Below, piece after piece: positions 1 through 9,431 of a DNA stretch of 64,000 nucleotides (positions are counted from its first letter, which is position 1; each line of letters opens with the position of its first letter). The stretch spans positions 9,522 through 73,521 of the forward strand of contig DATKYR010000192.1 of assembly GCA_035528395.1 (NCBI GenBank). The letters are read 5' to 3'. The notes under the pieces are model-generated. The model had not been told where the DNA came from and ran no database searches. It was given only the letters and a program-made list of their open reading frames with translations. This DNA comes from NIOZ-UU13 sp035528395 (GTDB taxonomy: Bacteria > Planctomycetota > Phycisphaerae > Sedimentisphaerales > Anaerobacaceae). A program made the translations under genes and the position numbers.

Positions 1-289
1 CAAGACTCGCCAGCCATTTATCCTCCGGTCCCGGATAATCCTGATATTCTGCTGCTGAGCCGGGGACATCTGAAGCCAATTCCTGCGATATCTTTGCGAT
101 GACTGTTTCAACCGCGAACTCCAGCTCTTTATTTTCCGATATGGCCGATGTTGCTATCATGTCAATACGGGTAATCATTACAAACAGCACACCGACAATA
201 GCCAAAAGACTGGTCAAGACCACCGCCAGGATAAGGGCCGAGCCGACAGAAAACGTACTCCTACGAAATTTCTTGTTTACTGTTTTCAT
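1..289 (-). CDS. PilX/GspK-like membrane-anchored pilus component, partial
   Basis: The gene starts with ATG at 289 and runs off the left edge of the window, so only its first 96 or so residues are visible. A basic N-terminus (MKTVNKKFRRS) is followed by one hydrophobic segment at about residues 17-42 and then a polar region. There is no canonical GFxLxE prepilin site, but the topology and the position at the end of a pseudopilin operon resemble PilX/GspK-like minor components of type II secretion or type IV pili. It lies 11 bases after the preceding pseudopilin gene and is probably co-transcribed. The role is inferred from context only. Confidence 0.6.
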   Translation of the reverse strand, partial: MKTVNKKFRRSTFSVGSALILAVVLTSLLAIVGVLFVMITRIDMIATSAISENKELEFAVETVIAKISQELASDVPGSAAEYQDYPGPEDKWLASL

Positions 290-300
290 TTTTTATCAAA

Positions 301-1350
301 TTACTTGTCTAAATAAACAATGTGAGTAAAAGTCATGCCTTCTTTTATAATGCCTTTGGAATCGTATAACGTAAAAGTGAACTTAAGCGCCCGTCCAAGC
401 CCCGGGATAGCGTTAAAATGCGCCTCATCCACCTGCTCTCTGGGATAATTGATGTTGTTCATAGTTACCACTCCGGTAGAGGGATAGGGATACAGCACTC
501 CGGGAACACTATTTGGGTCAGAGAAGAAGAAGTGTGTATCTGCCAAATCCCCGTCACCATCTGGGTCAACCTCAGGTAACCATTGCTGCTGGGCGTCATA
601 CCAGCCCTGAATCTTGAACTCTCCCACGCCCTCGCAAAAAAGCATATGGATTGAATTCGCGTCCGCCGGTTCAACCGTCACTCCCCTGATTGATTCGTTG
701 ATATTACTGGTGTCAACCGTAATATCACTCATAGCAGAGAGCATATTCTTCTTGTTCTCCCACGCAATCTCCTTCCAGCCCTCTAAAGATATCTTGTCGT
801 ACTCATACCGGTTGTTCCACTCAAACCATTGTGCATCACTGAAGCTGTTGGGGTCCAAAAAATCGGCAAGGCTCGGGTCAGCCGTTAATATATGCACGTT
901 TCTTGCAAGCACCCGCTTGGTTCTGTCCTGCCCCTCCGCCCTGACAATACCTTTCCTGGCAATCATATAACAGATTCTTGCAACGTTGCCGCGAACCGTC
1001 GGGTTAACCTTATAAGATTGAAAATCACCATCCGCAAAAAACATTATCCTGTCGAACCTCTCATACCCGTCGAGGTCGTTATCCTTATAATCAGCGGCAG
1101 TCACCGGTTTGGCCACCCACGCTACGAAAATTTCCCCGTCCTTCCTGAGGCCTTCAAAGTCGGTATTGAGCTGATTGGTAATGGCCCGCAGTTTCTGCAT
1201 AATTTCAGCGTTCGCGATTGCAGTGCGATGAGCTCCAATGCTGACCTTGAAAATCACGCTCGCAAAAGACAGAATTACAGCCAGAATCCCAACAGCCACC
1301 AAAAGCTCAATTAAAGTAAAGGCTTTATTGGTTCGTGATTTGTAATTCAT
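301..1350 (-). CDS. Prepilin-type protein, GspJ/PulJ-like minor pseudopilin
   Basis: 349 residues. The N-terminus carries a class III prepilin peptidase site, KAFTLIELLVAVGILAVIL at about residues 10-28, with the conserved Glu five residues after the cleavage point, followed by the usual hydrophobic helix. The rest is a soluble globular domain with no further membrane segment. GspJ-type minor pseudopilins sit at the tip of the secretion pseudopilus, and the placement among other prepilin genes supports this. It is longer than typical GspJ (about 200 residues), so the assignment to J rather than another minor class is tentative. Confidence 0.7.
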   Translation of the reverse strand: MNYKSRTNKAFTLIELLVAVGILAVILSFASVIFKVSIGAHRTAIANAEIMQKLRAITNQLNTDFEGLRKDGEIFVAWVAKPVTAADYKDNDLDGYERFDRIMFFADGDFQSYKVNPTVRGNVARICYMIARKGIVRAEGQDRTKRVLARNVHILTADPSLADFLDPNSFSDAQWFEWNNRYEYDKISLEGWKEIAWENKKNMLSAMSDITVDTSNINESIRGVTVEPADANSIHMLFCEGVGEFKIQGWYDAQQQWLPEVDPDGDGDLADTHFFFSDPNSVPGVLYPYPSTGVVTMNNINYPREQVDEAHFNAIPGLGRALKFTFTLYDSKGIIKEGMTFTHIVYLDK

Positions 1351-1436
1351 AGTTCACAGAAACAGTTAATCTTCACTCATCAATATCACATGTCCACCTA
1401 CGGTGGAATCACTTCTTTAATCTATGTAATCTGTGG

Positions 1437-2162
1437 TTAAAATCTGATTACTTTCTGATATATCGCAATGCAGGGGTATCTGCCGCCGCCGAGAGGTGGG
1501 GGAACCACCCACACCGAATCACTCAGCCCACCCTGCCAAACCCTGTCGAGCATGATTATGTTAGGAGTAGCGGCATCACGCTGCAGGACTCGATAAAGCC
1601 GGCCTGTCTGGTTATCCGCTATCGTACAACCGCCATTGATGAAAGTTTCCTCACCCGCCACGTTTATCATGAGCTTATTTTCGTTGCCAGCCCCGGTAAC
1701 AATTGAAACACTAAGCTTAACCGGAACAGGCCTTTGCGCCCCGCCCGGATACGTGCTTCTGTTACCAACTTTTCTGCTGACAAAAACTGTTACCTGCACA
1801 AGCCGGTTAGTCAGGGTAGAATTCACTTGCCTGCACAACGCAGACCAGTAATACTGCTTCTGGGCCAAGCGCTTTGTCGAAGGATATGCAAACTCGTCAG
1901 CGGCGATGGGATTTAACACTTCGAACGGTGTCAGTTCGTCAGCCACCAGATTCGGGTCAGTTAAATTAAAGCCGTACAACCTGATTTTTGCAAAGGCCTC
2001 GTCGGCTGCTACCGCCGCGGTGGTTCGCTCAGTGGAAATGGTCGCAAAATAAATACCGGTGAGGAATGTGCCGCTTATGAAAAGCATCCCGATGGCGAGC
2101 GTGCCAACAGCTAACAAAACCTCGGTAAGAGAAAAACCATTATATTGTCGAGTATTTCTCAT
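1437..2162 (-). CDS. Prepilin-type protein, PilV/GspI-like
   Basis: 241 residues. The prepilin signal NGFSLTEVLLAVGTLAIGML lies at about residues 8-27, with Glu at +5 and a hydrophobic helix behind it. The ending GMLFISGTFL is typical of the PilV/GspI group, which adds to the tip of pili or pseudopili. The C-terminal part is soluble and not recognised. The stop of the upstream gene at 2170 lies 7 bases away, so the two are probably translated together. The exact minor-pilin class cannot be fixed by eye. Confidence 0.7.
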   Translation of the reverse strand: MRNTRQYNGFSLTEVLLAVGTLAIGMLFISGTFLTGIYFATISTERTTAAVAADEAFAKIRLYGFNLTDPNLVADELTPFEVLNPIAADEFAYPSTKRLAQKQYYWSALCRQVNSTLTNRLVQVTVFVSRKVGNRSTYPGGAQRPVPVKLSVSIVTGAGNENKLMINVAGEETFINGGCTIADNQTGRLYRVLQRDAATPNIIMLDRVWQGGLSDSVWVVPPPLGGGRYPCIAIYQKVIRF

Positions 2163-2169
2163 AGGCTCA

Positions 2170-3012
2170 TCAATCCGTCGAAATTATCGTCCCCGTGTAT
2201 GGATTTATATAGACCAGTTCCAGACTACTTAAATAATTGAACCTTTCCGTCGGGCCTAATTTATCAAACCGGATTTTGTCATAGATAACGAACATGTTTC
2301 GGCTCGATTCCGCCCCCAAACCCAACTCAGCATAGTCATCCTGAATGAACATACCCACCCCGTAATTTGTTATATTATCAGGGGAATTGAAGACACTATC
2401 CATCGATACTTTATCGGAGAGGACATTATTTGGCTGGTAAATTCCATCTCTGTTTCTCACGCGAACATCGTGTATTATCAGCTTGCCGCTCGGCGAGAAA
2501 ACAATCGAAAAACTGGACGTATCCGTAATGTATTTATTCTTTCGGTCCAGCCCAAAATTCTGCGGATTCGTATCATCAAGGTAGGCCGCCTTAAGCGGCT
2601 CATCGAGGAGGTCTTCCGCGTCGGTCCAATGTGTACCGTGTTTGATTCTGACCATCAAATCCATTACACCCAAACTCCTGGGCAGCTTTATTGGCTTAAG
2701 TCCTTCAACCGCCCGAAAACCAGGATTTAAACCTGTTTTTTCAAAATCGTGCACTATAAAGACCATATATTGGTTGCCGGCCAAATCCTGCTGGAACCGT
2801 ATGCCGGCGTAATGCTGTTCCTTAGCAGCGATAGCACGGGCGCTGGACAAAGCGGCGCTTATCATACTCTTTCCGCCGCTCCCAGACTCGAATGACTCAC
2901 GAATCACACGCATAACCGGCAAACCAATAGCAACGAGCAGCGATATGGTTGCGATAACAACCACCATTTCTGTCAATGTAAGACCGGATTTGATTTGTGG
3001 TTTATGGTTCAT
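2170..3012 (-). CDS. Prepilin-type protein, GspH/FimT-like
   Basis: 280 residues. The N-terminus SGLTLTEMVVVIATISLLVA (about residues 9-28) is a prepilin cleavage site and assembly helix. GspH/FimT-like proteins are minor pseudopilins; the hydrophobic block followed by a region rich in short beta-like stretches fits that fold. The gene is followed after 7 bases by the PilV-like gene and preceded by a GspG-like gene, so it belongs to the same operon. Assignment to GspH is by N-terminal style only. Confidence 0.65.
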   Translation of the reverse strand: MNHKPQIKSGLTLTEMVVVIATISLLVAIGLPVMRVIRESFESGSGGKSMISAALSSARAIAAKEQHYAGIRFQQDLAGNQYMVFIVHDFEKTGLNPGFRAVEGLKPIKLPRSLGVMDLMVRIKHGTHWTDAEDLLDEPLKAAYLDDTNPQNFGLDRKNKYITDTSSFSIVFSPSGKLIIHDVRVRNRDGIYQPNNVLSDKVSMDSVFNSPDNITNYGVGMFIQDDYAELGLGAESSRNMFVIYDKIRFDKLGPTERFNYLSSLELVYINPYTGTIISTD

Positions 3013-3100
3013 AGCATTGTTATTGCAAGCCAGGCGAAGCCAAGCGAAGCAATCTCAACTTCTTACTTCAATATTCCTTGTTCGATATTCAATATTCTTT

Positions 3101-3143
3101 TCTGTCCTCTGTCCTCTGTTATCTGTCCTCTGTCACCTGTTAT
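3101..3143. repeat. Short-word repeat array (TCTGTCC words)
   Basis: The words TCTGTCC, TCTGTTA and TCTGTCA recur with a period of about 7-8 bases across the 3' end of the GspG-like gene and the gap after it. Similar arrays with other words occur at many junctions in this window. Confidence 0.6.
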
Positions 3144-3609
3144 TTATATCATCAGCAGTGCCGAAAATTTTGTCCGGCCCGGCCGATACCAGTTCCGGGA
3201 AATTATCACCGGGAACATATCTGTAATCCAGCACCATCCCCCACGGGTCATATATCTCCAATGGCGTCTCAGCAGTTCCGAATTCGTTCTTTAGCAAGGA
3301 ATCGGCGATTTTTTCCAATATCTTCCGAGACTCCGGTATCAAGCTTAGCTTGTTATAAAGATATTCCGAATGTACAAGCGCATTTATAAAATCTTTTTCA
3401 GGCTGTTCAGGAAATTTACCTGTGTATTCGTGATATTCCTGCAACGCGCTTTCCAGCAGCGCAAAAGTACTTTCGAGGCACCTTTCTTTGGACTGATTAT
3501 CGATACGAGTGGCGATGCTGATTACCATTGAAGCCAGCAACGCGATTATAGCTACCACGACCAGTATCTCGACAAGGGTTACGCCATGCTTGTATTTGTA
3601 ACTTTTCAT
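3133..3609 (-). CDS. GspG-like pseudopilin
   Basis: 158 residues, close to the length of major pseudopilin GspG. The prepilin signal HGVTLVEILVVVAIIALLAS (about residues 8-27) is followed by a long helix and ends in DPWG (about residue 121) and GPDKIFGTADDI. In GspG family proteins the D-W-G motif and the acidic C-terminal loop bind calcium and stabilise the pseudopilus. The last codons run into a short-word intergenic repeat (3101-3143), which may have altered the C-terminus. Confidence 0.75.
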   Translation of the reverse strand: MKSYKYKHGVTLVEILVVVAIIALLASMVISIATRIDNQSKERCLESTFALLESALQEYHEYTGKFPEQPEKDFINALVHSEYLYNKLSLIPESRKILEKIADSLLKNEFGTAETPLEIYDPWGMVLDYRYVPGDNFPELVSAGPDKIFGTADDINNR

Positions 3610-3640
3610 AGCTTTAGCTTGCTCAATTAAAATCTTCTAT

Positions 3641-3739
3641 GTCACCCTGAGCCCTTCGCTTCGCTCAAGGGCAAACTCCGCGAAGGGTCCCTTGCCTAAG
3701 ATAGCGAGATTCTTCGCTTCGCTCAGAATGACAAGACAC
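3641..3739. repeat. REP-like dispersed element
   Basis: The gap between two pseudopilin genes holds CCCTTCGCTTCGCTCAAGGG and, about 45 bases on, AGATTCTTCGCTTCGCTCAG followed by AATGAC. Variants of both words recur at 4655-4720, 11343-11490, 24897-25030, 29494-29517 and 46705-46795, on both strands. Each is partly self-complementary and could fold in RNA. Confidence 0.65.
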
Positions 3740-3766
3740 TAAAGCGAGCAATTTGTTATGGGGGGC

Positions 3767-4609
3767 TTAATTTCCAAAGTTGCGAATGTCGTCGCTTGTC
3801 CCGTAAATACCATCTACCCCCGCTGAAATCAATATGTAAGAATCAGGCCTGTAAGGCCAGGGTCTGGCGCTTATCTTCGGGTCTCTGATATAATCATAGA
3901 AATATTGAAACTGACCGGCAGGTCTGGATAAGGGTTGCTCTATGTTGTCTGCCTGCTGTTTTATCTGAATAAGGACGTCGTTGTGCTGAGCATTGTAAAT
4001 ATCACGTATTGTTTTCCCTGAAGTGTTTGCTCTGTAATAAAGAATTGGCGCCCCCGCCTTGACCGTCTTGCCGTTAGATAACGTTATTGTCCTTGCGCCA
4101 AATACGTCGCAAAGTACAAAAGTATTCGGTGCCAAAGGCCTGGTATCAAAAAACAAGCCGGGCTCACGAATTGAGATATTACCTAATCTAAAAGCATCGA
4201 AGGTGGCGAGCTCCAGATACGGACCTCTTCTCTGGTCAAAAAAAATGGGATTGTTAGCATCATATATGAACTCTCCATCGTCATTACGCCCATTAGACCT
4301 GAAATCCGATTTCGGATGAAATCCTAACAGGTCCCAGCCTACAAGGGCTTCGGCGAGCTTCTGTGCGCCACAGTAACCACTCCCCGGCGCCGTCGGTAAT
4401 GGCCAGTCAGACCCAGGGTAGTCACCATAGTCGTTTTTAAAGGCCGTTAGAGCCAGCTCGATTGTCGTAAACTGTGCCTTTTGTTTTGTCTCTCTTGCCG
4501 TGTTGCGCACCATACTTAAAGCAGGGATAAGAAGCCCGACCATCAGCGCAATTATCCCAAGAGCCGCTAACAGCTCAACAACTGTAAATCCTGTCCTTTT
4601 TCGTTTCAC
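3767..4609 (-). CDS. GspG-like pseudopilin, long form (copy 1)
   Basis: 280 residues, starting with GTG at 4609 behind an AGGGAA ribosome site. The prepilin signal TGFTVVELLAALGIIALMVG lies at about residues 6-25. The C-terminus SAGVDGIYGTSDDIRNF matches the acidic loop of GspG. It is a paralogue of the next upstream gene: both contain GYCGAQKLAEA/PYCGAMKLCEA, DLLGFHP, FVLCDV, PILYY/PVLYY and PDSYILISAG/TDSYILISAG. Probably a pilin-like subunit of the same apparatus; which of the copies is the major subunit is unknown. Confidence 0.7.
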   Translation of the reverse strand: MKRKRTGFTVVELLAALGIIALMVGLLIPALSMVRNTARETKQKAQFTTIELALTAFKNDYGDYPGSDWPLPTAPGSGYCGAQKLAEALVGWDLLGFHPKSDFRSNGRNDDGEFIYDANNPIFFDQRRGPYLELATFDAFRLGNISIREPGLFFDTRPLAPNTFVLCDVFGARTITLSNGKTVKAGAPILYYRANTSGKTIRDIYNAQHNDVLIQIKQQADNIEQPLSRPAGQFQYFYDYIRDPKISARPWPYRPDSYILISAGVDGIYGTSDDIRNFGN

Positions 4610-4654
4610 AGTTATTCCCTCTTTATATTCCTATGCCTTTTTGCCATCCGAAGC

Positions 4655-4720
4655 GAAACAAGCCTTCAGCCCTGAGCGAAGCCGAAAGGTCGAAGGTGAA
4701 GAATCTTCGCACAATTCACA
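4655..4720. repeat. REP-like dispersed element, degenerate
   Basis: The stretch contains CCCTGAGCGAAGCCGAAAGG and GAAGAATCTTCGC, degraded versions of the dispersed element at 3641-3739. It lies in the gap between the two long GspG-like genes. Confidence 0.45.
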
Positions 4721-4754
4721 ACTAAACACTCAAAGTTCCATCTCCCCGAAGCCG

Positions 4755-5627
4755 TCATTCTCTGTATTTCCACTCAAAATTACATATGTCGTCAGCAGTA
4801 CCGTATTCGCCATCATAGCCTGCTGATATCAGTATGTAAGAGTCAGTCCTGTAAGGTCGGCGCACCGTGATAATCTTTTCATTCCTTGTATTTCTGTAGA
4901 ACCTTGCAGGTTCTGAAAGACTATGTGTCGTAGCTTTACCTGCTTCTTCCCACGCCTTACCGAGATTAACCAAAGCGTGATTGTCCCAGTAATTGTAGAT
5001 ATTACCCATATTGTCCTGAGGCGTTGGCGCGGTGTTGGGGTCATGCAGGTTGTTCGACGTCTCTGCCTTGTAGTAAAGTACAGGCATGCCGGACTTTATA
5101 CCCGTTCTCATTTGACGTGTATATACGTCGCATAAAACAAAAATATTTTCCTGGAAAGGAGCTGTCTGACTGGGACCGTATATATCTACCAGCCTATAGG
5201 CATTGGCATTGTCGAGCTGAAGAAACGGTCCGAGTCGAGCACTCAAATTTTCTTTTGTTGGCAGGTATATATCCCTTGTGCCGGTTACATCCATACCATC
5301 TGCTCTGAAGGCAGAATCCGGGTGAAAGCCTAACAAATCCCGTCCCATCATTGCCTCGCAAAGCTTCATTGCACCACAGTAGGGTTGACCGGCTCCGTCC
5401 ATCGCACCGGAAGGTGGATAACCGTCGTGCTCATTATTGAAAAGTTCTATGGCAGACTGCATGCTGTTAAACTGCGCCATTTGTTTGACCTTCTGGGCAT
5501 ACTTCCTGACGTTGCTCAACGCCGGCACAAGAACGCCTATGAGAATTACAATAATGCTCATAACCGTTAGCAGCTCTATAATGGTAAATGCCGCCTTTCT
5601 GTTGGACTGTTTGACAATTGACTTCAT
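4755..5627 (-). CDS. GspG-like pseudopilin, long form (copy 2)
   Basis: 290 residues, with ATG at 5627 behind a strong AAGGAG site. The prepilin signal AAFTIIELLTVMSIIVILIG lies at about residues 12-31, and the protein ends in SAGYDGEYGTADDICNFEW, the calcium-loop style of GspG. The middle part is about 130 residues longer than in classical GspG and is shared with the downstream paralogue. It is the first pilin-like gene after the gene for the platform protein GspF, a usual place for the major subunit. Confidence 0.72.
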   Translation of the reverse strand: MKSIVKQSNRKAAFTIIELLTVMSIIVILIGVLVPALSNVRKYAQKVKQMAQFNSMQSAIELFNNEHDGYPPSGAMDGAGQPYCGAMKLCEAMMGRDLLGFHPDSAFRADGMDVTGTRDIYLPTKENLSARLGPFLQLDNANAYRLVDIYGPSQTAPFQENIFVLCDVYTRQMRTGIKSGMPVLYYKAETSNNLHDPNTAPTPQDNMGNIYNYWDNHALVNLGKAWEEAGKATTHSLSEPARFYRNTRNEKIITVRRPYRTDSYILISAGYDGEYGTADDICNFEWKYRE

Positions 5628-5677
5628 TTCTTTTCTCCTTACTGTTCAGTTAAAGGTTTCGTTTATTAATTCGGTTC

Positions 5678-6934
5678 TTATGCTTGCGAGCCTAAGCTTG
5701 TAATTACCTGTATCATTGGCAAAAATACCGATAGGACGATAGTCATAACGATACTGCCAAGCACAATAATTATAATCGGCTCAAGCATCGACATTAACGA
5801 GGCAACCAGCACGTCAACCTGCTCATCGAAGTTGTCCGCTACTTTCAAAAGCATCTTGTCCAGGTCACCTGTTTCCTCGCCCACGGCAACCATATTGGAG
5901 ACGATTAAGTCAACGGTTTTAGACTGCCGTAACGGGCCGGCAAACGTGTCGCCCTGTCTGATGGAGTTGTGGACATTGTTGAGCATATTGGCAAAAACTT
6001 CGTTTCCCGCAGTCTCACGCGTAACAGTAATGGCATCCAGAATCGGCACACCTGCACTAATCAATGTTCCAAGTGTCCTTGTCCACCTTGTAACTGACAC
6101 TTTACTGGTAATCTGCCCCATAACCGGAAGTTTCAATTTGAAGGAATCCAGAACATATCTGCCGGCGTGAAACCTCCTTACAATCCTGAGCAGGAAAATT
6201 AATCCAAACGGAATGCCTATTATGACCACCCAGCCATATTGTGTTGCAATCCAGTTGCTTACGCCGAGCACTGTAGTCGTTACAGGATTCAATTCACCTT
6301 GCACCATCTCCTCAAGCACTGTCTTAAACTGCGGTATCACATATTTCATCAACAGCAAGAGAATAGTGAAAGCCGCACCCAGAACCACCGCCGGATATAC
6401 CATTGCGCTTTTAACTCGCGATTTGAGTTTCTGGGCCTTTTCCATAAAGTCAGCCACACGAGACAATATCAGGTCCAGCACACCGCCGGTCTCACCTGCC
6501 GCCACCATACCGGTGAACAGCCGGTCAAAGGTTCTGGGGTATCTGGCCATAGCTTCCGAGAGCGTGGAACCGCCCTCAATGTCATCGGCTACGTAACCGA
6601 TAACCCTCTTGAATGTCCCCGACTTTTGCTGTTCCTCGAGAATCCTCAACGACCGCAAAATGGGCAGGCCCGCATCCTGGAGCGTCGAAAGCTGTCTTGC
6701 AAACTGTGTTATATATTTGATTTTGACCTTGCCGCCGGCACCTCGCTTGCGTGTCGGCCTGGCAGCAGCTTTTTTCGCTCCCGCTTTTTTCCCCACACCG
6801 CGTTCACGGACCTTCGTGGGAAAATATCCCATATTGCGTATCTTGCTTATCGCTTCTTTCTGGCTGAGAGCATCTATCTCATCTTTTATCTCTACGCCCT
6901 GTGCATCCAGCGCTGCATATTGAAAAACCGGCAT
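5678..6934 (-). CDS. gspF: Type II secretion / type IV pilus inner-membrane platform protein GspF/PilC
   Basis: 418 residues, normal for GspF/PilC. It carries the N-terminal pattern MPVFQYAALDAQG, a basic linker (about residues 50-70: KKAGAKKAAARPTRKRGAGG), two repeated cytoplasmic T2SSF domains and three membrane segments (about residues 175-200, 225-250 and 390-415). GspF family proteins couple the secretion ATPase to pseudopilus assembly in the inner membrane. The ATG at 6934 follows a GGAGG ribosome site. The gene follows the ATPase gene by about 50 bases. Confidence 0.9.
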   Translation of the reverse strand: MPVFQYAALDAQGVEIKDEIDALSQKEAISKIRNMGYFPTKVRERGVGKKAGAKKAAARPTRKRGAGGKVKIKYITQFARQLSTLQDAGLPILRSLRILEEQQKSGTFKRVIGYVADDIEGGSTLSEAMARYPRTFDRLFTGMVAAGETGGVLDLILSRVADFMEKAQKLKSRVKSAMVYPAVVLGAAFTILLLLMKYVIPQFKTVLEEMVQGELNPVTTTVLGVSNWIATQYGWVVIIGIPFGLIFLLRIVRRFHAGRYVLDSFKLKLPVMGQITSKVSVTRWTRTLGTLISAGVPILDAITVTRETAGNEVFANMLNNVHNSIRQGDTFAGPLRQSKTVDLIVSNMVAVGEETGDLDKMLLKVADNFDEQVDVLVASLMSMLEPIIIIVLGSIVMTIVLSVFLPMIQVITSLGSQA

Positions 6935-6985
6935 TTTAAATACCTCCTTTGTATGGACGATTATCTATTAAGTCCAGATTCATAT

Positions 6986-8749
6986 CTATGCTTCTTCCAT
7001 TATCGTTTCTTTTACGACCTCGTCTATAGTAGTAATGCCGTCATATATTATCTCCAGGCCGTTCTCACGCATCAGCCTCATACCACCTTTCTGACCCGCC
7101 GCACGCAGAACCGCCGTCGAAGCCTGATTCATAACCAAGTCTCGTATCTCATCATTGAATACCATAATCTCAAAAACACCCGTTCGACCTCTATAACCGG
7201 TACCATTACACTTGCTGCAACCACGGCCATAATAAAACTTCTTACCTTTAATATCATCCGGCGTAAGTTGTAACTCCATTAATTGCGCTTCACTTGGCTC
7301 GAATGCCGTTTTGCAGTTTTCACATATTTTCCTCACCAATCGCTGGGAGACGATGCCTTCAATAGTAGCGGTAAGAAGAAACGGCTCAATCCCCAAATCT
7401 AAAAGTCGTGCTATCGAACTTGGGGCATCGGTTGTGTGCAGGGTGGTAAATACAATGTGGCCTGTCAGAGAGGACTGAGCAGCAATCTCTGCTGTTTCAA
7501 GGTCACGAATCTCTCCAACTAATATAATATCGGGGTCCTGACGCAAAATTGACCGAAGGCACCTTGCGAATACCAGGCCAATAGACGGTTTCATTTGAAC
7601 CTGAACAATACCGTCAATGTCGTATTCTATCGGATCCTCAGTGGTAATTATCTTCGTCCCAATATCATTAAGTTCATGTAAAGCTGAGTAAAGGGTGGTA
7701 GTTTTGCCGCATCCGGTAGGGCCGGTAACAATTATAATACCGTTAGGCTTGTGTATAAGCTTACGGATCATTTCCTGTTCAACCTGCCTTAATCCAAGTG
7801 CTCCCAAATCAAACATGGCCTGGCTTCTATCCAGAACACGCAATACAACACTTTCTCCGAACATTGTCGGCAGAACACTAACACGCAAGTCAATGGGATT
7901 GCTCTCAACCGTCAGTGATATTCGGCCGTCCTGCGGCAGACGTCTCTCAGCGATGTCCAGGTTTGCCATAACCTTTATACGTGAGCTAAGAGCAGCAGCA
8001 ATGTATTTTGGTGGAGGAACCATTTCGTAGAGCACACCATCAATGCGGTAACGCATCTTATACTCATTTTCAAACGGCTCAAAATGGATGTCCGAGGCCT
8101 TGTCACGAATCGCCTGCAGCAAAACCAGGTTCAGCAGTTTTTTCACGGGATTCGATTCGGATAGTTCCTTCAATTCATCCAGGTCAATACTTTGATTTCT
8201 GCCCTCAAATTCCGCAAGGAAACTGTCACCTTGTATTTCATCTATCAGCTCATTGATATTTTCGTCCTTTGTCTCATAATATTTCGTCAAAGCACTTTCC
8301 AATACATCACGGTCGGTTATCTTCGCAGTGACCTTAAAACCCATCAGTGTGCTTAGATCGTCGGTAGCTCTGAAGTTATCGGGGCTGTCAAGGGCAACGG
8401 TCAATTCATTTTGTTCTCGATTGTATTCAATTGGTACGATGTGGTATGTCTTTGCCATTTGCGCCGGCACCTTTTCGACCACATCAGGAGGAATATCAAC
8501 ACCATCAAGGCTCACATATTCCATTCCGCGTTGTGCCGCAAGTGCCATTTGTAGTTGGACTTCATCGATAAGACCCAGTTCAAGGAAAATCTGGCCTATT
8601 TTTACGCCTTGCCGTTGGTTCTGGATTTTTAGGCATTCATGGACCTTGTCTCTGCTCAGCGCACCCATTTTAATGAGTATTCTGCCGAGTGTTCTGCCCC
8701 TTAACTGCTCTACAGGAGGGAGCTTCTGTGCTTCTTTCATCTTTCCCAT
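6986..8749 (-). CDS. gspE: Type II secretion / type IV pilus assembly ATPase GspE/PilB
   Basis: 587 residues. Two MshEN-like N-terminal segments (about residues 1-165) precede the secretion ATPase core. Walker A is GPTGCGKT (343-350), Walker B lies in ILVGEIRDLETA, and the zinc tetracysteine appears as CENC and CSKC near residues 480-515. The enzyme powers pseudopilin assembly or extension from the cytoplasm. It is the first gene of the operon, with a good promoter 40-70 bases upstream. By eye it cannot be decided whether the machine is a true type II secretion system or a pilus; no secretin gene is in the window. Confidence 0.92.
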   Translation of the reverse strand: MGKMKEAQKLPPVEQLRGRTLGRILIKMGALSRDKVHECLKIQNQRQGVKIGQIFLELGLIDEVQLQMALAAQRGMEYVSLDGVDIPPDVVEKVPAQMAKTYHIVPIEYNREQNELTVALDSPDNFRATDDLSTLMGFKVTAKITDRDVLESALTKYYETKDENINELIDEIQGDSFLAEFEGRNQSIDLDELKELSESNPVKKLLNLVLLQAIRDKASDIHFEPFENEYKMRYRIDGVLYEMVPPPKYIAAALSSRIKVMANLDIAERRLPQDGRISLTVESNPIDLRVSVLPTMFGESVVLRVLDRSQAMFDLGALGLRQVEQEMIRKLIHKPNGIIIVTGPTGCGKTTTLYSALHELNDIGTKIITTEDPIEYDIDGIVQVQMKPSIGLVFARCLRSILRQDPDIILVGEIRDLETAEIAAQSSLTGHIVFTTLHTTDAPSSIARLLDLGIEPFLLTATIEGIVSQRLVRKICENCKTAFEPSEAQLMELQLTPDDIKGKKFYYGRGCSKCNGTGYRGRTGVFEIMVFNDEIRDLVMNQASTAVLRAAGQKGGMRLMRENGLEIIYDGITTIDEVVKETIMEEA

Positions 8750-8789
8750 CAGAGTCTTCCCTTTAACTATTTCTTTTTGAATCCAATCT

Positions 8790-8818
8790 ATTATACGACA
8801 TCAAAACCTTTTTGACAA
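8790..8818 (-). promoter_or_regulatory. Sigma70-type promoter of the secretion/pilus operon
   Basis: On the minus strand TTGTCA (8818-8813) is followed after 17 bases by TATAAT (8795-8790), a near-consensus sigma70 promoter about 40 bases upstream of the gspE start. Confidence 0.7.
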
Positions 8819-8832
8819 ATAAATTATCCATA

Positions 8833-9103
8833 GGACATTTAGTTATTCAGACTGCAAGAGATGCCTATTTTGACGTTTTGCCGGCTGTAATAAATAGCTA
8901 TACAAAGTAGGAAAATTTTATTAAACGCTTAAAGAACGAAAGGCTACTGTTTACGAAAAAAGGATGGTAATTCGAGGGCAAGAAGTGTATATAGAGGGCA
9001 GCGATGCGTAAAAATAGGTAGTATGGGAATTATGGGTCAGAGCGAATTTTTGATTAAGAGAGCACGTGAAGGGGTAAGTGTATGGACATTTAGTTTTTCA
9101 GAC
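8833..9103. repeat. Pair of 20-base direct repeats
   Basis: GGACATTTAGTTATTCAGAC at 8833-8852 recurs at 9084-9103 with one mismatch. Neither copy is in a recognised gene. Origin unknown; they could bound a lost insertion or be regulatory. Confidence 0.5.
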
Positions 9104-9431
9104 ATTTTTGAAAAATTTTACAAGTATATGATAAATAAATGCTTATGATGGTTTAAAACGATTTTGAAAATGAGCGTTTTATCGTATTTTTTGGCATTTT
9201 TTTCAGATAAATTAAAAAATACGTACTTTTTGACGAAATATGCCCAATCAACCAAAACAAATCAATAATAAGGCTCGAAAAGTCAAGGGCAGATCGCTAA
9301 ATTTATAAAAAAATTCACAAGTGAGTAGTGAGTTTTTAATGGGTGGATAATGAGAAATAGCTGGGTGATGGATGATTCGACTGGACATTCGACTGCTCGT
9401 TCGACATTGCTCAGCATGTGGCTTAGGGTAG

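Noticed and set aside
6239..7273. Plus-strand frame of 344 codons across gspF and gspE
   Set aside because: It is antisense to two well-supported genes, has no ribosome site and no family motif; composition effect of the coding strand.
9023..9148. Plus-strand frame of 41 codons in the serA upstream region
   Set aside because: Overlaps one copy of the direct repeat, weak ribosome site, AT-rich composition like the surrounding non-coding DNA.
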